NCBI GenBank assembly: GCA_016929295.1
Contig: JAFGJB010000114.1
Span: 1-36,616 of the forward strand
DNA from: Candidatus Zhuqueibacterota bacterium
GTDB lineage: Bacteria > Zhuqueibacterota > Zhuqueibacteria > Residuimicrobiales > Krinioviventaceae
Reading direction: 5' to 3'
Length of the DNA: 36,616 nucleotides
Shown here: in pieces, positions 28,296 through 36,605 of the stretch
Position numbering within the stretch: the stretch's first letter is position 1
Layout: every line of letters begins with the position of its first letter
The notes under the pieces: model-generated
Told to the model about the DNA's origin: nothing
The model's database searches: none
Seen by the model: the letters and a program-made list of their open reading frames with translations, nothing else
Translations under genes and position numbers: made by a program

Positions 28296-29399
28296 TTAAT
28301 AATTCTTGTGACGAACCAATTTTTCAGTCAGCGGCAGCAGTTTAAATTTTACCATATAGGCAATTTTTGCCCGTAAAGAGTTTGAAAAAAGGAAGATGAT
28401 GGACGAATCCAGGGAATCGGCAATGAAGCGATTTTTGTACGGATCATATCCATCATTGATATACAAGTCGTGCTGTCCATCAAACAGATCGCGAATGAGC
28501 ATGAGATTCACCAGATTTCCCGGCGAATTTTTGTTAAATTCATCCAGATAGGCCGTATCGATGGCGTAGTAACGATTCTCTGTGCAGAGCCCGAAAAGGT
28601 AGGCAACAGGCTTGTTGTCAAAATAGAGTAGCGCCAGATCGAGCTCACCTTTACGATTAAATTCTCGTGCGATCTGTCGGTAAAATCCTTCTACATGCGC
28701 ATTGGAGCTGATCGCCGAGTCCGTATCATTCTTCCAGCTCTTCCTGGCGATGCCAACGATCATATCAACACAGGATTCCACATCGTCTTCATCAATAGCC
28801 CTGAGCCTTTTGAATTCAACAGAATAAAGCTTGTTCACCTGGTTTTGTTTGTTGTTGTAGGTATGCTTCAGCTTTTGGCCAAATCCTTTCAGGTAATCTT
28901 CCCAGGCGCCCTGCAGCTTGATCACAGGTATATCATAGGGTTCGATCATAGCCGCATATTTACTCGTTCGCAGCCATTCACTAAAAATAGAAAATTGTGC
29001 CGATGCTCGCAGCATGCCTTTCAATACAATGACATCCCATTTTCGGCCAAAGCGCCGGGTGAGATAATTCATCAGCTCGGGTACAACCTCATTGATGCGC
29101 TCTGATACAATAAAGCTGCCGACGCCGAGATTGTAGCCCGCGAAATCGATTCTTTTCACCGCAATTTTGCCCAGCGTTCCCTTCCAGACATAGAGAGGGG
29201 CAAATCCAATCTCTTTTTCTTCATCATAGATGACCAATACCAGCGGCATACCCGAAAATGAGTACCATTTATACCAGCTGGTCACCCATTCAAAAGCGGT
29301 GAAGGCGGAGCCGCTGCATCCTGCAGAATTTAGCTTGTTCCAGACATCGCGATAGTCCGCAAGCTCTTCCAGAGTCGTTATTTCCCGAATCGTCATCAT
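28296..29399 (-). CDS. GNAT/FemAB-like transferase (CelD/BcsL-type, acetyltransf_6-like)
   Basis: ORF 28296..29618. The likely ATG at 29399 begins MMTIREITTLEELADYRDVWNKL...FTAFEWVTSWYKWYS...; WEDYLKGFGQKLKHTYNNKQNQVNKL...LDLALLYFDNKPVAYLFGLC. Confidence 0.78.
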   Translation of the reverse strand: MMTIREITTLEELADYRDVWNKLNSAGCSGSAFTAFEWVTSWYKWYSFSGMPLVLVIYDEEKEIGFAPLYVWKGTLGKIAVKRIDFAGYNLGVGSFIVSERINEVVPELMNYLTRRFGRKWDVIVLKGMLRASAQFSIFSEWLRTSKYAAMIEPYDIPVIKLQGAWEDYLKGFGQKLKHTYNNKQNQVNKLYSVEFKRLRAIDEDDVESCVDMIVGIARKSWKNDTDSAISSNAHVEGFYRQIAREFNRKGELDLALLYFDNKPVAYLFGLCTENRYYAIDTAYLDEFNKNSPGNLVNLMLIRDLFDGQHDLYINDGYDPYKNRFIADSLDSSIIFLFSNSLRAKIAYMVKFKLLPLTEKLVRHKNY

Positions 29400-29442
29400 C
29401 GTTCGAATCCCTTCCGCCAATGCTTTCCAGTCCAAAGTGCAG

Positions 29443-30339
29443 CTAAAGCAAGCTGGTGCTAAAATACCTCTCCGCCCGGTCCACCAGCACGGTGACGATA
29501 TTTTTATCGCTTGCAGCGGCCAGCTTTTTCGCTGCCCACACATTAGCCCCCGACGACGTGCCGACCAGCAGTCCTTCTTCTTTTGCCAACATTCTTGTGG
29601 TGCTGATCGCATCTTCATCCGTAACCGTGATCACATCATCGATCAACGACACGTCCAGCACAGATGGAATGAAGCCGTCGCCGATGCCCTGAATTTGGTG
29701 CAGGCCAGGCTCCCGACCGAGAAGTGCGGCGCAATTTTCAGGCTCGACAGCGATCACTTTGATGTCACGATTTTTCTCCTTCAAAAATTTGCCAACCCCG
29801 CCGATGGTGCCGCCGCTGCCGACGCCGGCAACAAAGGCATCAATATGGCCATCCATCTGCGACCAGATTTCCTGCGCCGTGGTCAAATAATGAATTTCAG
29901 GATTGCGCGGATTTTCAAACTGTTGCGGCACAAAAATAGAGCTGTCCATTTCTTGCAGCTCTTTGATCTTTTGTATGCTGCCCTGCATGTTGTCTCTGGT
30001 GGGCGTGTAAATGATCTCGCCGCCAAAAGCACGGATGATCTTTTTTCTTTCCTCACTCATATTTTCCGGCATCACAATGATGACGCGGTAACCCTTTTGC
30101 ACGCCGACCAGTGCCAAGCCAATTCCGGTATTCCCGGAACTCGGTTCTGCAATGATCGACTCTTTTGTCAAGTGACCGTCGCTTTCAGCCTGTTCGATCA
30201 GATACTTGGCAACCCTGTCCTTGATGCTGCCACCAGGATTGAGAAATTCTGCCTTGGCAAATATATTGCCCGCGCTGATCTTGTGCAATTTCACCATGGG
30301 AGTATTGCCAATGGCGTCCAATATTTTCACTGCGTGCAT
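29443..30339 (-). CDS. cysK: Cysteine synthase family PLP enzyme (O-acetylserine sulfhydrylase-like)
   Basis: MHAVKILDAIGNTPMVKLHKISAGNIFAKAEFLNPGGSIKDRVAKYLIEQAE...EPSSGNTGIGLALVG...VAGVGSGGTIGGVGKFLKEK...GIGDGFIPSVLD...GTSSGAN. The ATG at 30339 is chosen because the longer ORF overlaps a tRNA. Confidence 0.92.
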   Translation of the reverse strand: MHAVKILDAIGNTPMVKLHKISAGNIFAKAEFLNPGGSIKDRVAKYLIEQAESDGHLTKESIIAEPSSGNTGIGLALVGVQKGYRVIIVMPENMSEERKKIIRAFGGEIIYTPTRDNMQGSIQKIKELQEMDSSIFVPQQFENPRNPEIHYLTTAQEIWSQMDGHIDAFVAGVGSGGTIGGVGKFLKEKNRDIKVIAVEPENCAALLGREPGLHQIQGIGDGFIPSVLDVSLIDDVITVTDEDAISTTRMLAKEEGLLVGTSSGANVWAAKKLAAASDKNIVTVLVDRAERYFSTSLL

Positions 30340-30363
30340 GGGTCTGTGCTTTCTTTTTATGAG

Positions 30364-30434
30364 AGGCGGCAACTGGAGTCGAACCAGTGAATACGACCTT
30401 GCGGGCCGCAGCCTTACCACTTGGCTATGCCGCC
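30364..30434 (-). tRNA. tRNA-Cys (anticodon GCA), copy A, with C33
   Basis: Folds as GGCGGCA/TA/GCC-AAGTGGTAA-GGC/T/GCGGC-CCGCAAG-GTCGT/ATTC/ACTGG-TTCGACT-CCAGT/TGCCGCC/T; U73 discriminator; CCA not encoded. Confidence 0.9.
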
Positions 30435-30516
30435 TTGTTTTCCACCTTTAATTTGTATTCGCGATGGCTTTTTACATGTTTGAGGACGAACAAGAGCTTT
30501 TTTCGCATTTCATAAG

Positions 30517-30587
30517 AGGCGGCAACTGGAGTCGAACCAGTCCGTACGGCCTTGCGAGCCGCAGCCTTACCACTTGGCTATGCCGCC
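30517..30587 (-). tRNA. tRNA-Cys (anticodon GCA), copy B, with C33
   Basis: GGCGGCA/TA/GCC-AAGTGGTAA-GGC/T/GCGGC-TCGCAAG-GCCGT/ACGG/ACTGG-TTCGACT-CCAGT/TGCCGCC/T; 5 differences from copy A by eye; U73; CCA not encoded. Confidence 0.9.
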
Positions 30588-30597
30588 TTGTTTTTCG

Positions 30598-31821
30598 TCA
30601 TTCAATGATGCCTGGAGATCGCGAAGCGGCCACTTCAGCGTCTCTCGAGAGTGAAATTGGCGCGTTTCGCTGAAGGGATTCGATCTTTCCGAGCATGCGT
30701 TTGGCTATCTTTTTACACGAGCGCATGGTTCTGGTGATCCAAAATGTCGTTTTTCCCACAATGTTATTTTTAAAGATCATTATGGAATAGAGCGTTGTCG
30801 ATCTGTTGGCGAACTTGAACTTGTAGGATTCATCTCCGCGAAGCATGCTAAAGTTGACGCCATTTTTCTGGATGCAGTATAGAATTACATGAAAGAGGTG
30901 CACAATGCCGATGCTAAATTTTGAAAATTGCGGTTCCCAGCCATTTTGATAAAAGAAATAGTTGTCCTGAAAATGAAAGATGAGAATGATCGAAACGATC
31001 TTGTCATTCACCTGCACAAGCGAGAAAAAGCCGCCATCCTTATTCAGCACAGCGTTCAATTTGCGATGAAAATCTTTGCGAAAATCATTGTTAAATGTGC
31101 TCGCTTTATCCTCGATGCTCTCCCACCTCGTTTCATGCAGCTGGAACAGCGTATCAACCAGTTCGTCACTGCGGTTGAATTCGATAAATTTAAATTCAAC
31201 ATGATCAAATTCTTTGCGCAACTGCTTTTCCCGTCTTTTCAGATTATAGCGCGTATTTGAGCTCAATTGATCGAAAAATTCATCTTCGCTGCCGGGCAAA
31301 ACGATTTCCGGACAGTTGTTGGCCGGGTAAACCAAAAAATGACTGGAGCGCCTTGACAATTCGGGAATAGCATATTGATGAAGAATTGAATCTTGAGAAA
31401 AACCGGCCAATCCTGTTGCAGAAAATGAAGAGCTGGTTAACAACTCATCGACAAAAAGCCGCACGCACTGGCGCTCGCAGCCGGGCTTTATGATAAAGTC
31501 GAGATAGTCACTCGCAACATCTTCACCGAGAAATTTTATTTTCCATATCGGAAATCCCAGTCGGGGCCGCCGGCAGCAATAGAGCGGCGCCAGGCCGACG
31601 AGATCCGCATTGTTTTCGACGGCTAGAATGGCGAGCCTGTTGCTGCCATTTTTGATGCTCAGCCAATAGCTGTACAGCCACTCCCATTTTAAAAAGAACG
31701 AGTGAGAGCGCGCCTGCACCAATAATGCATTCCAGACGGTCTGCATCCCTGCAAACTCTGTTTCATCAACGGCTCTTAATTTATAATCCAGGGACATCTG
31801 AGCTATACTCACACTCATCAT
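30598..31821 (-). CDS. GNAT/FemAB-like transferase (CelD/BcsL-type)
   Basis: FFLKWEWLYSYWLSIKNGSNRLAILAVENNADLVGLAPLYCCRR...EDEFFDQLSSNTRYNLKRREKQLRKEF...FSLVQVNDKIVSIILIFHFQDNYFFYQNGWEPQF. Confidence 0.82.
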   Translation of the reverse strand: MMSVSIAQMSLDYKLRAVDETEFAGMQTVWNALLVQARSHSFFLKWEWLYSYWLSIKNGSNRLAILAVENNADLVGLAPLYCCRRPRLGFPIWKIKFLGEDVASDYLDFIIKPGCERQCVRLFVDELLTSSSFSATGLAGFSQDSILHQYAIPELSRRSSHFLVYPANNCPEIVLPGSEDEFFDQLSSNTRYNLKRREKQLRKEFDHVEFKFIEFNRSDELVDTLFQLHETRWESIEDKASTFNNDFRKDFHRKLNAVLNKDGGFFSLVQVNDKIVSIILIFHFQDNYFFYQNGWEPQFSKFSIGIVHLFHVILYCIQKNGVNFSMLRGDESYKFKFANRSTTLYSIMIFKNNIVGKTTFWITRTMRSCKKIAKRMLGKIESLQRNAPISLSRDAEVAASRSPGIIE

Positions 31822-31827
31822 TATCGT

Positions 31828-33315
31828 CTACGACCTGTTCACCGACAGATACTTACTCAGAAAATGACTCGCATATGAAAGTTCTTTGCCATCAAAATAC
31901 CCGACGATATAAAGAAGAAGCGGCAGCGTCAGCAGGATGAGAGATTTGACCGCTATACTGGCAAAAAGACTGTCGATGTTGACGGCGGTCGTGGCAAAAT
32001 AGACCAAGAGACTCAGGGTGAACAGCTTGAGCAAAGCGACCAGGTCATATTTAAGACGATAGTAACGCTGCGAAATCACATACGCCAGCAAGGGACAGAT
32101 GGCGAACGAGATGGCCGTCACAGCTGCGGCACCCATCACGCCCCAGATGGGAATCAGCAAGAAATTGAGCCCGATGTTCGCCAGCGCCGCAATGGCGTTG
32201 ATGATCACATAATAATAGGTCTTGTTATGAACGTAAAAACCGATATCGACAAAATTATACATGTTGTAAAACGTATAGCCCAAAATCACCAGCGGGACGA
32301 CGCGGTAGGCCGACCAAAAATCGGGCGCCGCCACAATCTTGACAATATCCTGGATCAGCACCGAAATGATCAATCCTGTCACCACCAGCACCAGAGTGAA
32401 ATATTTAAACACGCGCGGGAAAATGTCATCTCTGTTCAGCCTGTCTTCATAAATCTCGACCCGTTTGGGCGCCCAGATGGAGGCGAACGGCGCGCCGATG
32501 AACGTGCTCAACAGCATGCCGAACTTGTAACCCAGCGCATAGATCCCCACATCCCCCAGGCTTAGCAGTCGGTTCATGATGAACCTGTCGCCCATGTTCA
32601 GGGTGAAAATCAGAATGCCGGCCGGCACCAGCGGCAGGCTGAAGAAAAAAAGCTTTTTGAGCATCTGGAGGTTAAAATGAAATTTTACGCGAGCATAAGT
32701 GTACAGCGAGAGGACGATGCAGGCGACCCCGTTTGACAAAATCATACTATACAAAATGCCGCTGACACCCCACTGTAGCACGACGATGAAATAGATATTG
32801 AATCCCAGACCAAGCAGCAGTTGCATGATGGATATAGTGATGAAGATGATTGATTTTTCCAGTATCCTCACATAGGCGTAACCGATCGCCGTGGCCAACT
32901 CAAATGCCAGTGAGATGAAAATCAGGATGAAATAAAAAGTATAATCCGTTCTGGAAAAGACGAGCCTGGAAAAAAAGTTGCTCTGGGAGGAGAGCAAAAT
33001 CCCGGCGATGAGGGACAGAATGGCGACAAAATTGAGCGATGTCGAGACGAGCTGCTGCTTTTCTTCCGCCGATTTATAGATGAAATAGTAGCGCGCCAAC
33101 CCCGAGCTGATCCGCAGCGCCAGCACCGTGGCTAACACCGATGACACCAGGGTCAGCAGTTCCAATATGCCATAATCGGCTGGCGTCAAATAGGACGTAT
33201 AAACGGGTATCATGACAAAGCCGATCAATTTGCTCAGGATATTGCCAAGAGAATAAATAGAACCGTGTTTCAATATATTTTTTAAATCAGCTATCATGAT
33301 CTGATCGGCTTTCAT
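31828..33315 (-). CDS. Wzx-like oligosaccharide flippase / polysaccharide biosynthesis membrane protein (MATE/MOP superfamily)
   Basis: Multi-TM; ILKHGSIYSLGNILSKLIGFVMIPVYTSYLTPADYGILELLTLVSSVL is typical of the polysaccharide flippase N-terminus. Confidence 0.9.
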   Translation of the reverse strand: MKADQIMIADLKNILKHGSIYSLGNILSKLIGFVMIPVYTSYLTPADYGILELLTLVSSVLATVLALRISSGLARYYFIYKSAEEKQQLVSTSLNFVAILSLIAGILLSSQSNFFSRLVFSRTDYTFYFILIFISLAFELATAIGYAYVRILEKSIIFITISIMQLLLGLGFNIYFIVVLQWGVSGILYSMILSNGVACIVLSLYTYARVKFHFNLQMLKKLFFFSLPLVPAGILIFTLNMGDRFIMNRLLSLGDVGIYALGYKFGMLLSTFIGAPFASIWAPKRVEIYEDRLNRDDIFPRVFKYFTLVLVVTGLIISVLIQDIVKIVAAPDFWSAYRVVPLVILGYTFYNMYNFVDIGFYVHNKTYYYVIINAIAALANIGLNFLLIPIWGVMGAAAVTAISFAICPLLAYVISQRYYRLKYDLVALLKLFTLSLLVYFATTAVNIDSLFASIAVKSLILLTLPLLLYIVGYFDGKELSYASHFLSKYLSVNRS

Positions 33316-34264
33316 AAATCGAGTGTAATTTCTGTTGAGTTTTATTGAACGATTGTTTCACGTTTTGCAGCGGCGCAAAGTAGGACTTGCATATATGAAA
33401 ATTTATTTTTTCACCAACGCAAGGCGCCCAATGTCTTTTATAATCCGAATATTCTCCACCCATATCAAATTTACTGAAACCCGATGCTTTTGCCCAGGAT
33501 AGTGAGAGATCTATCAGATAAGTGCCGACACTACACTTTTCGTATTCAGGCGACCTGAAAAAATGAGTCGCCACGAGATTGTTCTGGTGAACTATAGATG
33601 ACAATCCTGCTATGAATTCCCCTTTATCCATCAACATGACAGAATAATGTCGATTTATTTTTTCGAGATAATTCACCACCAGCAATTTATCCGATAAATT
33701 GCCATGCTCTGACTTGTCACCAGCGTTCCATTTCGAATTGCAGTTTTTTATAATCCACTCGGCACTTGCAGGAGGATTGACGATGCTGGCGAATTCACAG
33801 CAATGTCGCCGCGCCTGTTTTACATGTCTCATGTGACTTTTTGTCCAGTTTTTCTCATAGTCTTGTGATAAATCCACCATATAGGTTGGAATTCTCTCGA
33901 CCGTTATAATATGCTGACACTCTGGCATCGGCGTACTATTTCTCCACAAGGAGATCCATAAATTTATTTCAAGAGCATTTAAAACAGGCCCTAAATATCC
34001 CTCTTGAACGGGAAAGAGACATCCGGGCAACAGATAATGCGTCACAGGCACCCAGTTGCCAGCTCTTTTTCGAAGTCCGATGAGCGCGATCGGCATATCC
34101 TTCGCCGTGACAAGAGCTGTCCTTTTGCTATTGGTCATATTGTTCTGTATGAGTGATTTGTACAAACTATGAGGGCACCCGCTCATCTCGGGCAGCATAT
34201 TCAGGGCATTGTCCAGCTTATCGACCCACTTGTTAAACCAGCGAACAGATAATTTTGTTTTCAC
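33287..34264 (-). CDS. GNAT/FemAB-like protein, tandem paralogue 1 (GTG start)
   Basis: Shares WFxxWxxxLDxAL..LPEMxxCPHxLYKxLI, KRTALV, PVTHYLLPGCLFP, DLSQDYEKNWTKSHMRHVKQARRHC and DMGGEYSDYKRHWAP with the next two ORFs. Confidence 0.78.
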   Translation of the reverse strand: MKTKLSVRWFNKWVDKLDNALNMLPEMSGCPHSLYKSLIQNNMTNSKRTALVTAKDMPIALIGLRKRAGNWVPVTHYLLPGCLFPVQEGYLGPVLNALEINLWISLWRNSTPMPECQHIITVERIPTYMVDLSQDYEKNWTKSHMRHVKQARRHCCEFASIVNPPASAEWIIKNCNSKWNAGDKSEHGNLSDKLLVVNYLEKINRHYSVMLMDKGEFIAGLSSIVHQNNLVATHFFRSPEYEKCSVGTYLIDLSLSWAKASGFSKFDMGGEYSDYKRHWAPCVGEKINFHICKSYFAPLQNVKQSFNKTQQKLHSIYESRSDHDS

Positions 34265-34436
34265 TCCTCTCTCTCCGCTTTCTGCAAGGCCATTTGCTCT
34301 TGAGAATTCTTGTACTTTGCCTCGTCATCGACTCCGCTGTCCAAAATGTGCTGCAACCATTTGTGGATCGATTATCAAATTTGCTTCTCTTTGTTGCACG
34401 CGGGATTCAAGCCTTCCCGGAAATCAATCTTGACAT

Positions 34437-35369
34437 TCAAGGCACTCGATTGAATGAATGTTTAATTTTATTGATAAAGAATTTATGAGGTGGACAAATA
34501 TGGATGTTAATTTTTTCACCCTTGCACTGCGCCCAGCGCTTTTTATAATCCGCATAGTCGCCACCCATATCGACGTTATGGAATCCAGCATCTTTTGCCC
34601 ACGAAAATGTGAGATCCATAATGTACGTGCCAATACTAAAATTATCATACTCGGCACGTCTGAATGTTTTCACCCCGACAAGATCGCTTCCATGAACGAT
34701 CAGGTTCGAACCAGCAATAAACTCTCCCTTGTCCATTAATATTAAAGAGTAATGACGGTTCATTTTTTCGAGATAATTGATGATTATTTGCTCGTCTGAC
34801 TGCTCAACATCCTGGGCATCAGCATTTTCTTCCCATTTCATATAGCTGTTTTCGACCACCCATTCCGCACTTCCTGGTGGATTGACGGCAAAGGTAAAGT
34901 CCTGACAATGCTTTCGCGCTGATCTTACATTTTTAAAATGCTTTTTTGTCCAGGTTTGTTCATAATCCTGTGTGAGGCCCAGCATATAGGTCGGAATTTT
35001 TTCGATATTTATGATATATCGACTCTGCGGGACGGGGATATTGTTTCTCCACCATGACATCCACAGATTAACATTGAGACTCTCCAAAATTGATCCCAAA
35101 CAGGCTTCTTGCATGGGGAAAAAAAAGCCCGGCAATAAATAGTGGGTCACCGGCACCCAATTGTCAACTCTCTTGCGAAGCCCGACCACCGCGACAGGGG
35201 CATCGTCTTTTGTCACCAGCGCAGTCCGTTTGCCGGGCACAGAGTCGTTTTGTACGAGCTGTTTGAACAACTCGTGCGGGCAACTCTTTTTTTCAGGCAG
35301 AAGCAAGAGCGCTGCGTCCAGGTCGGGATGCCACTTTTCAAACCAATGAACAGTTAAATTTGCTTTCAT
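34437..35369 (-). CDS. GNAT/FemAB-like protein, tandem paralogue 2
   Basis: MKANLTVHWFEKWHPDLDAALLLLPEKKSCPHELFKQLV...VTHYLLPGFFFPMQE...DLTFSWAKDAGFHNVDMGGDYADYKKRWAQCKGEKINIHIC. Confidence 0.78.
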   Translation of the reverse strand: MKANLTVHWFEKWHPDLDAALLLLPEKKSCPHELFKQLVQNDSVPGKRTALVTKDDAPVAVVGLRKRVDNWVPVTHYLLPGFFFPMQEACLGSILESLNVNLWMSWWRNNIPVPQSRYIINIEKIPTYMLGLTQDYEQTWTKKHFKNVRSARKHCQDFTFAVNPPGSAEWVVENSYMKWEENADAQDVEQSDEQIIINYLEKMNRHYSLILMDKGEFIAGSNLIVHGSDLVGVKTFRRAEYDNFSIGTYIMDLTFSWAKDAGFHNVDMGGDYADYKKRWAQCKGEKINIHICPPHKFFINKIKHSFNRVP

Positions 35370-35405
35370 TTATTTATTCTATATTGCTACAGCTTCTGGC
35401 TGCAA

Positions 35406-36374
35406 TCAAAATTCAAATTTTGCCGAAAAACGTCCAACTCGGGTGTTCATGCTCGTGAGAAATGTCTTGAGATTTTTCAATAGCAGTTTGCTCGGCGGAC
35501 ATATATTGACGTTAATTTTTTCTCCAGCGATGGGCGCCCAGTTTTTTTTGTAATCCGAATAGTCTCCTCCCATATCGATGCTCTTGAATCCCGCTTCCTT
35601 TGCCCACGAAAAAGTCAGATCCATCAGCCGGGCGCCAACGCCGTATTTGTCATATTCATGGAGTCGATACATGTATTGGCCGACGAGATCCTGGCCATGA
35701 ACAATCAAAGTCGAACCCGCAATAAATTTATCCTCATCCGACAGAATCAAAGAAAAGTGGCGATCCCTCATCTCGAGATATTTGACCGCTATAAGCTGGT
35801 TCTTCACATCAAGAAATCGCATGTCGGAATTCTCGTTCCATTTTTCGCTGCTATTCTTTATGATCCACTCGGCACTTCCGGGGGGATTGACGGCGAATGT
35901 AAAATTAGAACATCGATTTCTCGCTGCCCTGACGTTTTTTCGCTGCTTTTTTGTCCACTGACTCTCATAGTCCTGAGTCAGATCCAGCCTGTAGGTTGGG
36001 ATGGTCTCGATCTTTCTTAAATATCGACAATCAGGAATGGATTTGTCATTTCTCCACCATGAGATCCACAAGTTGACACGGATATCATCTAGAATTGAGC
36101 GAAAATGTCTTTCATCCATAGGGAAAAAACAGTTCGGCAATAAATAATGCGTCACCGGCACCCAACTGTCACTCCTCTTTTTGAGCCCAATGAGAGCGAC
36201 GGGCGTATCTCCTTTTTTTGCAAGCGCCACTCTTTTGTTGGCGCCCATATCGTCCTTAATGAGTCGCTTGTACAAGTCGTGCGGGCAGTTATCCATTTCA
36301 GGCAGAGATTCGAGCGCCTTGTCAAGTATCGGGTGCCATTCCCTAAACCAGTCAAATGATATTTCTCTTTTCAT
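35406..36374 (-). CDS. GNAT/FemAB-like protein, tandem paralogue 3
   Basis: MKREISFDWFREWHPILDKALESLPEMDNCPHDLYKRLI...VTHYLLPNCFFPMDE...DLTFSWAKEAGFKSIDMGGDYSDYKKNWAPIAGEKINVNIC. Confidence 0.78.
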   Translation of the reverse strand: MKREISFDWFREWHPILDKALESLPEMDNCPHDLYKRLIKDDMGANKRVALAKKGDTPVALIGLKKRSDSWVPVTHYLLPNCFFPMDERHFRSILDDIRVNLWISWWRNDKSIPDCRYLRKIETIPTYRLDLTQDYESQWTKKQRKNVRAARNRCSNFTFAVNPPGSAEWIIKNSSEKWNENSDMRFLDVKNQLIAVKYLEMRDRHFSLILSDEDKFIAGSTLIVHGQDLVGQYMYRLHEYDKYGVGARLMDLTFSWAKEAGFKSIDMGGDYSDYKKNWAPIAGEKINVNICPPSKLLLKNLKTFLTSMNTRVGRFSAKFEF

Positions 36375-36515
36375 TTATGAAATCCTCCTGTACGACGTCC
36401 TCACGATGCTGTAACTTTGCTGGCTGATACTTTTTATTCTATCATCTTTCATCAGATAAACAGCTTGAAATATTCATGACCTCCGTGATTTAAACCTAGT
36501 GCAGCATAGCTGCAA

Positions 36516-36605
36516 GTCAAAAGTGAAACGTGAAAAGTGAGATGTTTTATCTCCTGGAACGAGCCTATTTGTAACGTCTCACGTTTGACGTTTCACTCTT
36601 TTGAC
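36516..36605. repeat. Imperfect inverted repeat with internal 7-bp periodicity (GTGAAAC/GTGAAAA/GTGAGA)
   Basis: Left arm 36516-36542 gtcaaaagtgaaacgtgaaaagtgaga; right arm 36577-36605 tctcacgtttgacgtttcactcttttgac (revcomp gtcaaaagagtgaaacgtcaaacgtgaga); loop about 34 nt. Confidence 0.85.

Noticed and set aside
29400-29618. 73-aa N-terminal extension of the GNAT-like ORF 28296..29618
   Set aside because: The extension overlaps the 3' end of the cysteine synthase gene in another frame; ATG at 29399 gives a domain-consistent start.
29437-30390. Plus-strand 317-aa ORF
   Set aside because: Antisense to the cysteine synthase gene and running into the tRNA-Cys gene; composition consistent with a mirror ORF.
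30340-30420. 27-aa N-terminal extension of cysteine synthase in the ORF track
   Set aside because: The extension overlaps tRNA-Cys copy A; the internal ATG at 30339 has an A/G-rich RBS-like sequence and the normal family N-terminus.
30364-30587. Direct repeats of about 71 bp with an 82-bp spacer, considered as CRISPR-like or an integration att duplication
   Set aside because: Both units fold fully as tRNA-Cys, so they are tandem tRNA genes. No integrase or other mobile-element gene is visible nearby, although tRNA genes are common integration sites.
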